Under the pieces are notes generated by a model. That model had not been told where the DNA came from. It saw nothing but the letters and a program-made list of their open reading frames with translations, and did no database searches. From Prunus persica (taxonomy: Eukaryota; Streptophyta; Magnoliopsida; Rosales; Rosaceae): a DNA stretch of 64,000 nucleotides. The position numbers and the translations under genes are program-made. Shown here piece by piece: positions 1 through 11,606 of the stretch (the stretch's first letter is position 1; every line of letters begins with the position of its first letter). The stretch covers positions 2,912,852 to 2,976,851 of the forward strand of contig NC_034014.1 of the NCBI RefSeq assembly GCF_000346465.2. The letters are read 5' to 3'.

Positions 1-1668
1 GTTGAGAGCCGTGGAAGGACAGACAATCCGACTTTACAGAAGGGGTTGGGTGCATTCACATCATCCCTTAGTTATATTAGTGGAACCATTGGGACTGCCT
101 TGGAGGTAGGCATTGCAAAAGCTATATTAAAGTGAATTTTGAGCTTTAAATGGTTTTCTCAGGCTGTCAAAAGTAATCCCACTATTTTGCCCACTGTTTC
201 ATTCTATTTTCTGAAACTTAGTAAGTTGTCCGTGTGTGTTTATACATAAGGCTAATATGAATGGAAACAATTACTCTGTGTGTGTGTGTGTTTGTATCTG
301 CACAAATTCATTGACTTTATGTTTAGCTGTATCCTTACTCTGGAATCATTACAATAAATTGGTACTTACTATTCGATCATGTATGCACTGTTTGTGTTTC
401 ACTTTGACAGGAAGGTCGTACGATTGTTGAGAACCGGACTGCAGACATCATTCAAGAAACTCGTAAGCATATCAAGAAAAAGGCCAGTGGTTCTGCACAG
501 GATCAGGCACAAAAACCTCAGACGCAAGCTGACCTCGAACTTCAATTGAAGGCATCTCGCGACGTAAGGTGGCAACTTTTGTGTCACTGGTTGATATAAT
601 AGAAGTTATATGCTTGCAGCCGGAATATGAATAATGTTGGGATGTTGGAATATTTTAATTAATTTCCTCCTTATCATGCATGAAATCTGTTGAGTCTGGT
701 ATAACCCTCTTTGTACAAATAATTAACAGTTAATAGAATGAAATTTTTTGGATGACTTTGATGCTCCATAATCCGTAACCTTGCTATTGGGTTCACGTGT
801 AGCATAATTGTTTGATGCTTACAGTTCACTTGTATAGTAAGATGCATGATTTGCCTTTTGTTTGCACTACAGGTTGCAATGGCAATGGCTGCCAAGGCAA
901 AACTTCTTCTTCGGGAGTTGAAGACTGTCAAAGCAGATTTTGCTTTTGCAAAGGAGCGATGTGCTCAGTTGGAGGAAGAAAACAAAATCCTTCGAGAGAA
1001 TCGTGAAAGGGGAGACAGCCCTGAAGATGATGATTTGGTATCAATTTTTTTTCTTTCATCATTAGTAGTGTTTTTTGGTTTATTTTCTTTTACATTGGCT
1101 TCATCTTTTGTTAATTTATCTTTCTTTTGGGACTTGAAATTATGTTTGGTTTACAATTTACCATCTTCATTTCCAATGTTATATATTTAAAGACCTTATG
1201 AATAGTTTGAGCAGGACAAGAACCTCCTTGATAACATTTCAGTGCTTATGTTCTATATGCATAATGACATCAGGTGCAATGTCTCTGATGCGAATATTTC
1301 CCTTTCAGATACGGCTGCAATTGGAAACACTTTTGGCAGAGAAAGCAAGATTGGCACATGAAAATTCAGTTTACGCACGTGAAAATCGCTTCCTAAGGGA
1401 GGTTGTCGAATATCACCAGCTTACCATGCAGGATGTTGTTTACTTGGATGAGGGAACTGAAGAAGTCACTGAAGTTTATCCCATTAAGGTACCTTCTAGT
1501 TTCTAGTTGAACTCCTGTCTCCATTGCAGTACCTGTATCCCTATCCGCTGTCATCTGCACTGCTTTTTAGGCCGACTTTGACATAACTGTTCATTGACTC
1601 AGGTCATCCCTTCTTATTCTTCACCAGCATCAGAAGTCCGGGGAGTTTCCCAAAATTCTTCCCAATGA
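1..1668 (+). CDS. Coiled-coil protein of unknown function, 3' part (5' end outside window)
   Basis: Five exons are visible: 1-105, 411-563, 873-1037, 1309-1488 and 1603-1668, all phase 0 with GT-AG introns, ending in TGA at 1666-1668. They give the last 222 residues. Residues 1-35 are Gly/Ser/Thr rich. Residues 36-86 are charged and basic. Residues 87-140 are Ala/Lys/Glu rich with heptad-like spacing and include an [11 protein letters not shown] stretch, and 142-185 form a second helical block with repeated [18 protein letters not shown] spacing, so a dimeric coiled coil is likely. No catalytic motif or membrane segment is visible. I do not recognise the family with certainty; it looks like a conserved plant coiled-coil protein. 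The upstream exons and start codon lie before base 1. Confidence 0.8.
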
Positions 1669-4150
1669 AGCTCTTCTATCCCCCTTTTGATGGCAACTGG
1701 AGATGTTTCTCTTCGATTGGCAAGGGGATATAATCTATACTTTCAACAAAGGCTTGAAGTTGTAGCAATATTATTTGTTGTTTGTAATATACTTTTTGCC
1801 ATTTATTATCAGTCCTTCCAATTTGCTTGGCTGATATGTGTAGTTCATGTCCCGTGAGCTTTAAAAATGTTGTTAACATACAATGATAATTTATTTAGTG
1901 CTTGGGATTCAAAAAAAAAAAAAAAAAAAAATCCTGCATTTTGATAAAATGGCTTGTGGGTTCACACAAACATGGATGTTGGTAGCTTTTGAGCATTTGT
2001 AGACCAGAGCCTATTGAGAAGGGCAATTTATTCCAACAGGCTTGAATTCGACCGGAATTGAACAGAGCCTCATCCCCTTCAAGTTTTACACATGAAATCT
2101 AAGGCTTTGGTACTTTTGGTTTTGGACCAACAAACCAAATGCCCTCTATGATGTATTAAACATTACTACCTGCTCTTGTGACATTTTACCGAACCATTAA
2201 TATCCACCGGAATCTGAGGCATGGCCGCCGTATATGTCATTTTCGAGTTTTACTTATAACCTTGGTTATTGGTTATTACCCTGATGGTAAGCCTTCAAAC
2301 CACCTGTCCATAATTATCCAACGGATATATGTCACATGTGCAGGTACGACTAATGTTAGCATAATTCTTTCGCTTTTAACATGCACAATCCAAATTTTCC
2401 TTTTTCTCGTATGATGTTTTTGTACATTTTGTTGTTAAGCTGTCAATTTAAACACATTCAAATATGAGAGTTCATAATTTCAGTAGTTAAGACAGAGACT
2501 TGAATCTACCACTTTTTTTATTTTTTTATTTTTATAATCATAATCTAATATCACTTTAGTTTAAACTCATGGCCATTCCCACCGTCAATGATTCAGAATG
2601 AGATTGATAGTTAGGAAGGAAGCATAGCAAATTGTTTAAAAATAGAATATTTCCATATATGGTTAATACTTTCCTACTGCCAATTAAGCAACAACTTAAA
2701 GACAGATGTAATGTCCAAAGCTTGTGGACACTGGACAGCTCCTAGCTAGCCATAGATAGAAAATTTCATTCGGCGGCCTACTTATGCATCAAATAATTAA
2801 TATATTAATTAACATAACCATTATTTTTTATTTTCCAAAAACACATTGATTATTTATTTAAAATTTTATTCTTAAAAATACATGGTTGAAATGAAGCATA
2901 GGATTCCTCTAAGGTCCAAGGTGTGTGCTAGAAAAAGTACATGGCACAGCACGTTTAGCCGGAGACAACAATGTGGGGATCAAAACAGACCATGTCACCC
3001 TTTGGGAGCCTCCATAAATTATTAAAATCATGCCCATCTTGCAGTGCAAAACCCCTTGCTCCATTTCTAATATTTTATTTATTAATTATTATGTAACTAC
3101 ACAAAGTTTATTTGTCTTTGTGTAGTACTTAGTTATACCAAACACAGCTCATTATACCATTCACAATCATTATACGAATTAGATGGTTATTTTCACCCGT
3201 TGATGTATGAGAAATGTATAATAAGAATTATATATCAACGTTACGTTGCGTGTACGATTGTATTTAATATTTATTAATATTAATATTTGTATTACATGAA
3301 TGAGAACAAGAATTTGGCCACTGTGTAGAGCATTGGTCAAACTAGTTGCCATCAAAATCACATAGTATGAACTCAAGTTTCCAAATACCAAGTTGTGGTT
3401 CAAAGAGCAACCGACCTTATATTCCGAGAAGAAGAAGACAACTTAACACTCCCATCCTCAGATTAAGACCATTATTGGAATGTCATTATAACTCATAAGG
3501 GACCTAATTCAATAAAATGAAACAAAATTGTTTTTCTTAGAATCGTCACTTACATGTAGTCGATTCTTAATTAAAAATAAATACTCTTAACTACTTGAGT
3601 TACAAATCTTTTCAAATAACTAAAAGATAATGCAAAGGACCCACTAGTGTAGTGGTTTGGAGTATTTACTCCCTCAGGCAAGGTCCTGGGTTCGAGTCCT
3701 AGCATCCGTGTTGTGTGTGTGAGTTTAATATGCTATCGCCCCTTTTAATAGGAAAGGACCTCAAAAAAAAAAAAAAAAAAAAAAAAAACTAAAAGATAAT
3801 AACCGGTTATTAAAAATTAAATTTCAACTCTTAGTTTTTAAAGAAATAGTAGAAGACAATTTTAAAATTAAAAAATTGAAAGTAAAATTAGATGTAGGGG
3901 TGTTTAGACTAAATGATGCGAATATTCAAAGAGTGAAGAGGAGAGAGAGCCCCACACCCTGAAAGAGCGTGGTTTCATTTCACAACTCACATGCTGGATC
4001 CGGGCCCGCCCTGCGGCCACTGGGTCCCATATCCGATGACATCTCCACAGCATCTGATTGGAGCACCACCACACGCGCTCACTCAGCGTGTGTCGTCATT
4101 CGCGGTGCTCCTCCTGTCAGTCTCGTTGTGAGGTGTCAATCTTAAAATCT
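1669..4150. other. Intergenic region, AT-rich, with one SINE
   Basis: The first ~250 bases are probably the 3' UTR of the coiled-coil gene. A 20-odd-base poly(A) run sits near 1910-1931. The rest is AT-rich with no open frame that looks coding. A tRNA-derived SINE lies at 3632-3786 (separate entry). From about 3940 the sequence becomes GC- and GA-rich and leads into the promoter and 5' UTR of the KH gene. Confidence 0.6.
3632..3786 (+). mobile_element. tRNA-derived SINE with poly(A) tail and 14-bp target-site duplication
   Basis: The body has an A-box-like TAGTGTAGTGGTTTGG and a B-box-like GGTTCGAGTCC spaced as in a tRNA-derived Pol III promoter. A short unrelated body follows and then ~24 A. 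The 14-base direct repeat AACTAAAAGATAAT flanks it exactly (3618-3631 and 3787-3800), which is the mark of LINE-assisted retrotransposition. The intact duplication suggests a fairly recent insertion. Confidence 0.88.
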
Positions 4151-4425
4151 TACAGCAACGACAGAGAAGGAAAGAGCGAGAGAGAGGAGAGAGAGAGGGT
4201 CTCAAAATCTGAATGAAATGGCGTCGGCATCGCCTCTCTCTCTAGCTACAGCAGCAAGCAAAGGCAAAGCAAGACGCCATTAAAACCCTCTCAATTCTAA
4301 ACCCCACCACCTCTGCCCACCATTACTTTTGCTCCTACCCAGCACAGTTCAAGCCTCACAACATCCCATTTACTAGTTTCTTTACCCTTTTGAGCTCTTT
4401 CCTCAGAGACGTCCATTGGAATTCA
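4150..4425 (+). promoter_or_regulatory. 5' leader of the KH gene with two short upstream ORFs
   Basis: A GA-rich stretch (about 4160-4200) precedes two overlapping upstream ATGs at about 4213 and 4218. The first opens a 10-codon frame, the second a 21-codon frame of mostly Ser/Ala/Leu/Lys; both stop before the main ATG at 4426. Whether both lie inside the transcript depends on the start site, which I cannot see. Confidence 0.45.
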
Positions 4426-7400
4426 ATGTCAGGTTCTTATGCTCAGAATTTCTCACCGGCGAGAGCGCTCTCTCCGCACCTAAGAACCCCGCCCGATGTG
4501 GATAGCCAGTACTTGACTGAGCTGTTGGCGGAGCACCAAAAGCTTGGACCTTTCGCGCAGGTCGTCCCCATATGCGGCCGACTCTTGAATCAAGGTTTCT
4601 CTTTTGCCCATGTTTGTTTTTGGACCAAGTCCTTTTTTCTGTGTTATGATTGTGATTTGGATTTGCTTTTGGGTGTTTTTAGGGCCCAAAGTTAAAATCT
4701 TTCTGCTTTTTTCTATGAACCCAATTGAGATTTCTGCATCTTAATAGCTGTCTGCTGTTCATTTCTGTATATGGGTGTGGGGTAATTGACGAATTATGAA
4801 AGCCATGGAAAGAAAGATCAGAACTTGTTGATACAGGAGAAAATAATGTAGATTTCTCTGCCTTGCGTAGCTAGGATGTTTATTTGGTCCTTGAATTACT
4901 TATTATGAGTATGCTCTGCCCACCTTTGGTGGTTCAAAGTAGTCTTTCACACAACCTCCTCATCAAGGAGTGGGATGGAGATTAATGCTTTTGGATAAAA
5001 TGGAACTTCTTTTTCCTCACAATATTGGAGTTGACTTGCATGTTCTATGTGTTATGTTCTTTTTCATTTGCTTTCATCACTAATCTCTCCATTTCATCTG
5101 TGTTCTACTTGTCATATTGATTTATTAAACTTTGCCAAGAAACTGATTCAATGCTCTATATTCTTGTTTCATTATATTATATATTGAGGAAGGGACATGC
5201 TAAAGTTTGGTGCTCTTCTATTTTTTGATAGAGATAATACGGGTTTCTGGAATGATGCCCAACCAAGGGTTTAGTGACTTTGACAGAATGCAACGTGGAA
5301 GCCCTAGCCCCATTGGTTCAGACATAATGCCAAACTATAGAGGGTCAGGCCTAGGTGGCTGGAACGGCCGACCTCACGATGTAAGTACTTGAAATCATGT
5401 TCTCTTTTATGTAACACCCATAGTTTGCATCTCCGGTCTTCCATTTTTCTTTATCTATTGCACAGTAGTGTATTGATTATTTTTCTTGCTGTCCCTTTTT
5501 CTGATTTGTTTAAACTGTGTATGCCTAAATGAATTTCCTGCTAGATTTGTTGTATCTTGTATGTATGTCTCTGCCTACCTGCTTAATTGGTATGCGAAGC
5601 ATGAACGTCTGAAAAACTAGTTTAAATAATCGTACATGGCAATGTGGAACTGAACAAGAGGAAAGCATAATCAGGTCCTGAGAGATACTGAGTAGTATTC
5701 TACTGACGTGGAAGACTTGGATCTTGCCTGAAGTGGGGTCAGAATGGGTAATGCAATATTGGGAGTTTGGAAGTTGATTATGGTGGTCTTCTATCCACAG
5801 GTTGAGAGACAGTATTGCTTACTTTTTGTGGACTTGAAGACTGCCAAAACACTCTTATGTATCAGCCTACGACATGGTTTCCTTCTGGGTCAGTTATCCA
5901 CTGACTTTTTCCAAATTCATCTATTTCCATTAGGTGGCTTTCTCAACTGTGAATTCATTTTGATCCAGGACATAGTCAAATGTGATTAAGGCAGGGGTGT
6001 CAGTAAATCCACTGGCTTCATATACCATTAAATCCATTATTATATGGTAAATAGTGGAAGTTTCAGCTTTATAATATGGTTGAAGTTTATTAATTGATTT
6101 TATATACTTCGAAGCTATTTTATGTTAGTTGACTAGCTTGGATATCCCACTACGTTGAATGTTGTGTATTTTGAGCTTTTTCTATGTTTATTTTATGTGG
6201 AATAGGCTACGGTTCCCCTATCTCTTTCTCAGTTTATCTTTTTATCATTTTGTTCATGCTCCATTAATTCATCTTTTTTCCTCTTGGTATAGTTTCAATA
6301 GTTTGCCTTTGGTTGCATAATTGTAACAGAGATTAGGTGGTCCACAAGGGATGAATATGGAATGGCAAGTCGCACCATCAAGCCCAAGTTCCTACATTGT
6401 GAAGAGGATATTGCGCTTGGATATTCCAGTAGATAGCTTTCCAAATGTAAGCCATGCATATCACTTGAGAGTGCATTATGTGAGATCGTTATCTTAAATT
6501 CTAACCTTTTGATTTAATGATTAAAAAGAACCAAGTGTTAGTGTGCAGAGGCACACACACAGTTATTCTTTAATAAGGTTCTTGAATTAAGTACATGTGC
6601 CTCAATGCATCTGATTTCAGCCTTCACATATGATCTAACGAACAACTGAGAAGTAAGCCCTTATCAAAGGATCGATCGCTCTCTCTCCCGCACTTTTTGT
6701 GATACTAAAGCTTCTATTTTTGTAGTTCAATTTTGTGGGCCGGCTTCTGGGTCCTAGAGGCAATTCACTAAAGAGGGTGGAAGCTTCTACAGGCTGTCGT
6801 GTATACATAAGAGGAAAATGTTCAATAAGAGATATTGACAAGGTAGAATTATTCTCAGTGTGTTGTGTGCATTAAATATTAAATCAAGTTCTTTTTTCTT
6901 CTTCTGTTTTCATTTCTACTATATGTTTTACGTCTCTTGACATATATTTCTTGCTTTCCCGCTCTCAAGGAGGAATCTTTGAGAGGAAGACCAGGTTATG
7001 AACATCTGAATGATCCGCTGCACATTATAATTGAGGCTGAATTACCTGCTAATATTGTTGATATGCGGTTGAGACAGGCAAAACAAATCATAGAAGAACT
7101 TCTCAAACCGATGGTATATTTTCTGATTCATCCCTTTGGCTTTTCAATACAAATATTGTTGCCTTTCCACTATGATGTATCGTTATTCACAAGTACATAT
7201 CACATGAATAATGAAACTGATTTTACCTTCCCTTAACGTACAATATTTACTGTTTCAAAATAAATAGATTGTATGAGGTTGCCCTTGATTCACATAAATA
7301 ATGAATCTTGATTTTCATTTCAGGACGAGTCACAAGACCACTACAAGAGGGAACAGCTGAGAGAACTAGCTATGCTAAAATCCAATCTAAGAGAAGAGAG

Positions 7401-7470
7401 TCCTCAACCATATGGTAGTGTATCTCCTTTCACTTCAAGTGGGATGAAGCGTGCCAAAACTGGTCTGTAA
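4426..7470 (+). CDS. STAR/Quaking-like KH-domain RNA-binding protein
   Basis: Six exons: 4426-4594, 5232-5380, 6330-6446, 6726-6842, 6970-7113, 7324-7470; they join in frame to 280 aa, the usual length for the Arabidopsis At2g38610/At3g08620 group. The N terminus ([20 protein letters not shown], then [14 protein letters not shown]) is the QUA1-like dimerisation segment. The KH domain spans about residues 130-235 and includes [19 protein letters not shown], which contains the RNA-binding GPRG loop, and the [14 protein letters not shown] stretch typical of STAR KH domains. The C terminus ends in a short basic tail with MKRAKTGL. Family members bind single-stranded RNA and act in splicing or mRNA control, probably in the nucleus; rice SPIN1 links the family to flowering. 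An upstream in-frame TTG is not needed, because the ATG at 4426 matches the family start. The final exon lies close to a TA-rich 3' UTR. Confidence 0.95.
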
Positions 7471-8590
7471 CGTTTCATTTGACTCGTCTTCTCATTGGTT
7501 CTTCCTCCTGTACAACTCTTGAACTTTTTTGCCATCGAATGCTTCTCGGTGTATTTCAATCCTGTCTGCAAAGGAGGACGCGTTATGGACCTGTTTGGTG
7601 AGATCAATGCAGGGTTTTCTTCCATGACATTAAGATATACGGATGAACGGAGATATTCTTTTGTTATAGTTTTTTGTGGTTGTAGTTGATTGTGATTGTA
7701 GAAGTAGAAAAATTATGGCATATAAGTTATTCTTTATTTTGCTGAACAAGTATCTTGTTATTAACTTGACATTGTCTAAAACTCTGAAGTGGGAATATGC
7801 ATCGATTGTTTAATATGTTTTACATTTGTGGGTGAATTCAGTTCCTTGAATGAGCTGTTTTTCATGCTCCTTGGTAAACATTATCCCGTCTTGCAATAGA
7901 CACTGTTTCTATGCCCGCATAGGTGAATGAAATTTGAATTCGGAGTTGGGGATGGTAGAGAGAGAACCAACCAGTTGGAAATGTGATAAAAACGTTGCAA
8001 ACATTTTTCTTTGATAAGTAAACAAACACGGTGAATGTTCACATGAGAAAAACCAACCTGGAGTTGTAGCTAAGGTAAACCAACAATTTTCTTTTATGAC
8101 AATCAAAAAATTCTTCTAAAAGAGTTTGGCGCAAAAAAATTCTTAGACGTGCTTTTGCCTTTAGGACATAAAAACTTTTCCTCAAGAAGCAAATGTCAAG
8201 TGTTTTAAGAAATAAGCGTTGTTGTCGAAAGGAGTAAGAATTAAATGCCCAAGTCAACTGCTGGCTCGATACATTTTTCTGTCCATCTTTTAACAAGCAT
8301 TTTCGAGGACTAGCCTGCTTCCATAGAAGAATTCCTCGCCCACTTTCAATATACTTATAATAAAGTGCTTATGAGTAAAAGTGTTTCTTATAAAGTGCTT
8401 ATTAGATTAGAGTAGTTTAGAATATCTCTTTGTAAACAAAAACAATAAAAAGGTTCAAAACTATTATGTCTCTGCACTGGGATTTCTTTGTTTATTTTCT
8501 CCTCCCCGAATACCGCCTATATAAAAAGACATGGAGCTTGGAGAGATGTGCGTATGAGTGGGTTTGGAGAGCGAGCCGCAACCATGGGTT
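7471..8590. other. 3' UTR and intergenic DNA between KH and QCR8 genes
   Basis: The first 300-400 bases are the probable 3' UTR of the KH gene. No coding frame with family character is visible in the rest on either strand; the open frames at 7904-8296 on the minus strand show no recognisable protein features. Confidence 0.5.
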
Positions 8591-8602
8591 TAACTAAATG
8601 AA

Positions 8603-8700
8603 TGGGCTTGAAAACGGTCTTAGGCCCAAATTTGGATATATTGGATCCATGGACAGAAAATAGAGTAATTTGGGTGTGGCCCAGTGGGCTTTGATATAAA
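8603..8700 (+). promoter_or_regulatory. Cluster of site II (TGGGCY) elements and TATA box before QCR8
   Basis: Four TGGGCC/T cores on either strand lie at 8603-8608, 8622-8628, 8678-8683 and 8685-8690, followed by GATATAAAA at about 8693. Site II elements are TCP-factor targets common upstream of plant ribosomal, mitochondrial and cell-growth genes, which fits a respiratory-chain subunit. The TATA box lies about 110 bases before the start codon. Confidence 0.65.
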
Positions 8701-8803
8701 AGAATTAGATTGCGTACGGTAAGTATTTCACTTGCTCATATCAACTAATAAGCTGAGACCAAAAACCGAAGGGGAAGTTGAGAAGTTTCTGGAGAAGGGA
8801 AAA

Positions 8804-9415
8804 ATGGGGAAGCAGCCGGTGAGGATGAAGGCAGTGGTGTACGCGCTGTCACCGTTTCAGCAGAAGGTGATGCCTGGTCTCTGGAAAGATCTGCCGACGA
8901 AGATCCACCACAAGATCTCCGAGAACTGGATCAGCGCCACCCTCCTTCTCGGCCCACTCGTCGGCGTCTACTCGTAAGCTCTCCTTCTCCTCCTTCTTCT
9001 TCGAATCTTCCTTTTTTTCGTTGATTTTTATATTCATATGAGTTAATTGATCGAATTTGCTGGATTTATAGTAAAAACTAAATTTGAAAGCTTTTTCTTT
9101 TTGCCACAAAGAATTGTCAATACCCATTTCACCAAGCGCATTCTCTCTCTAAGTTTTCCCAAGATATGATATTAGGGTTCGCAGCCATACCGAAATAATT
9201 ATTTGTTTAGATTGTAGCTGAGGAATTTGGACGAAAAACTGGGAAAAAAAAGGTGGCAGCTTTTGATTTTTAATTAATATTTATTTTCACCGATGCATGC
9301 AGACTGCAGTCTGTATTTTTCTTACAAGTCGTCGAGTACATATTTTTTGTTCTTGGTTTTTCATAATCAGTTGATTGTTTAGAACCAGTGATATTTAGTT
9401 CATCTGCTTAGAGGA

Positions 9416-9464
<49 letters not shown>

Positions 9465-9988
9465 TTCGGGGAAGTCAGACCAGCCAGAAGAACATCATTG
9501 GAACCCCTTGATATCTTGCTTGAGGAAGTCACTAGTTTTCAAAATGAGGACTTGATAAAACAATGAACAAGATAATTAGAAAACTAAGCAGAATTGAGAC
9601 ACAGCCTAAAATCTTTTCACACTATTTCATCAAATTCTAGCAAACATTAGCGTAGGATGTAAATAAATTAACTTAGCTAAGTTGTGTATAAGGCTCAGAT
9701 AAAAGAGATTCTTTGTTTTGAATAGGCATTTTGTTCGTCAGTAATACATTTGTTTCAACATTGCAAAGTCAGACCAATCTGTAATTGCCCTCTTCTTTGT
9801 TTCTGTCATCGTCGATTTTACTTATTATTTGGTGTCTAACTCCCCTTTCCTATTCTTCTTCCCTATGCCCACAAAAATATTTTGATTAAATAGACCTTCT
9901 ATTTTTTTGTTCTTGTGCTCAATTCTGAAATGTATGCAGGTATGTTCAGAGCTACCAGGAAAAGGAGAAGTTGGAGCACAGGTACTGA
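8804..9988 (+). CDS. Cytochrome b-c1 complex subunit 8 (QCR8-like)
   Basis: Two exons, 8804-8973 and 9940-9988, join within a Ser codon to give 72 aa, exactly the usual size of the plant subunit. The start MGKQPVRMKAVVYALSPFQQ, the central PGLWKDLP and the C-terminal YVQSYQEKEKLEHRY are characteristic. A single hydrophobic segment at about residues 42-60 spans the inner mitochondrial membrane. The protein is a small accessory subunit of complex III and contacts cytochrome b. The intron holds a (GT)n microsatellite at 9419-9461. There is no cleavable presequence, as expected for this subunit. Confidence 0.95.
9419..9461. repeat. (TG)n microsatellite in QCR8 intron
   Basis: About 21 uninterrupted TG units. 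It is likely to be polymorphic in length. Confidence 0.95.
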
Positions 9989-10610
9989 AGCTATGCATTC
10001 AGTCAATAGCTGTTGAAATTGCCAGAAGACTGTAGTTTTTCTTGTTTCTCATGCAAATAAGTTTGAGTATTTTATTGGTTATTGGTTAAACTTGTACTTC
10101 AATGTTGAGCTTTGCTACTGGGAATTCCAGTTCTTGTCTTGACTTGTACTTGTTAAATTGACAATTTTTTGGGGGTATTTCTAGATTGATGTATTGGTTT
10201 GGTGCCAAATTAATAGAATAATGCTTATATGGCTTATGTGCCTACAACCCAATACATATCTAATGAGAGAGATGTTGACATCAATTTCTTGTTACACTCT
10301 CGATTGTGAATTCGCTTTTCATTCTTCCTTTGGTTGGTTATTGCTCTTGCTTTTCCATTCCTTTAGGCCTTCTTGTCTTTGCGTTTGCTCCCCCCTCCTG
10401 TTCAGGCTAGGGCCCCCCTCGTGGGCCTGTTTTGCCTTCGGGCTTTTATGAAGTACTCTTCCTGACCAAACAAAAAGAAAAAAAGAAAAGAAAGCCATTG
10501 ACCATTGTGATGCAATATGGATGAAGCTGTGATCTATGGCCATTAACGAGAAATCTAGAATTTGCCAAAGTCAGAGTTGGCAAGTAGTTTTGTGGTCTCC
10601 AACTAGAAGG

Positions 10611-10700
10611 ACTTATAGCTTAAGTAGTTAAGAATATTTATCCATATATTTTAGGTTTTTAGTTCGATTTCCATTCTTCTAACATCGATTGCATTTAAAT
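10611..10700 (+). mobile_element. Degenerate tRNA-derived SINE-like fragment
   Basis: TATAGCTTAAGTAGTTAAGA resembles a Pol III A box, and TAGTTCGATTTCC about 35 bases later resembles a B box. The same arrangement recurs at about 16540 and 25617, in sequence recognisably related to this copy. No clear target-site duplication was found. Confidence 0.45.
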
Positions 10701-10716
10701 AAATTTAAAAAAAAGT

Positions 10717-11178
10717 GTGCTGCTAAACGAATCTTAAAATTAACTGAGTACACCCTACTACCAAACTATTCATTGAATTACTAATTTATCATAATATAAA
10801 ATGACAAAAAAAGATATATTGAATTGTGAAACAAATAAAATTTTAATAAGTACACCTTACTCACTATATTCAACCCGTATCAGACATAGAAAAGTCTTCG
10901 TATTGCTTGGTGCTCACGAATAACGCAGCGAGTACTAGTTTAAGATTAGTATTACGAAATTAAAGATTTTAATGAAACCCAAAATCTGAAAAGAGGGCAC
11001 AGATTCATGTAAAAAGATAAACTTGGATTGGGATTGGTATTATAGTGTTGTACTAGGGTTATTTTTGGTAGTTAAATAGGGTATACTTAGTTAATTTTAT
11101 ATTTTGATTTAAATATTAAGATTAACTTAAATTATAGAGTGTACTCAATTAATTTTAGAATTCGTTTAGCAGAACTCA
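10717..11178. mobile_element. MITE-like element with ~35-bp terminal inverted repeats
   Basis: The left end (about 10717-10762) contains TGCTAAACGAATCTTAAAAT and then TTAACTGAGTACACC. The right end (about 11137-11178) is its imperfect reverse complement, with GTGTACTCAATTAATTTTAG followed by AATTCGTTTAGCAGA. The interior is AT-rich with no coding potential, as in a non-autonomous DNA transposon. I could not fix a target-site duplication. Confidence 0.65.
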
Positions 11179-11385
11179 ACAAAAATTTGTGATCTACTGA
11201 AGGCTGAAGCAAAGCTTCTTACTCACTTCCTCATCAATGAAAAAGTCTCGAGATAAATTCTAAATACGTAATCATTTGTAAATCACACAGAACACAAATC
11301 CAAATTAGATTTGGGTTTGGGCCGAAGTAAGAACAAAAGGAAAAGTAAAAAAAGAGAAAAGAAAGGTAACAAACAATTAATCAAA

Positions 11386-11395
11386 ACGACGTCGT
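11386..11395. promoter_or_regulatory. ACGACGTCGT palindrome upstream of the B3 gene
   Basis: A perfect 10-base palindrome with a bZIP-type ACGT core, 212 bases before the B3 start codon. The identical 10-mer lies upstream of the RPT3 gene at 46825-46834. Confidence 0.5.
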
Positions 11396-11606
11396 CAGCC
11401 ATAGTTAATTTGAAATTCAAACGGCGCACTTTCTTACCTTGTTCAATGCACACCAGGGTTCGACTTCATACCGCTCACCTTGTCTGTTACGCTGCGCAAT
11501 AACTCAACACCTCAACTCTCTCTGGTTTTCTGAAACGGCGACGTTCTCACTAGATCAATCGGATCTTGCTTTTTCGTTGTTGGGTCAATCCGATTCCAAT
11601 CGAAAA

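Larger units (their letters stand above)
9989..11380. other. Intergenic region with SINE-like fragment and MITE
   Basis: A degenerate SINE-like piece lies at about 10611-10700 and a ~460-bp MITE-like element at 10717-11178 (separate entries). No convincing gene is visible. The 85-residue frame near 10194 lacks family features. Confidence 0.5.

Noticed and set aside
4390..4425. Upstream TTG start extending the KH protein by 12 residues
   Set aside because: The ATG at 4426 gives the family-typical MSG start; plants rarely use TTG.
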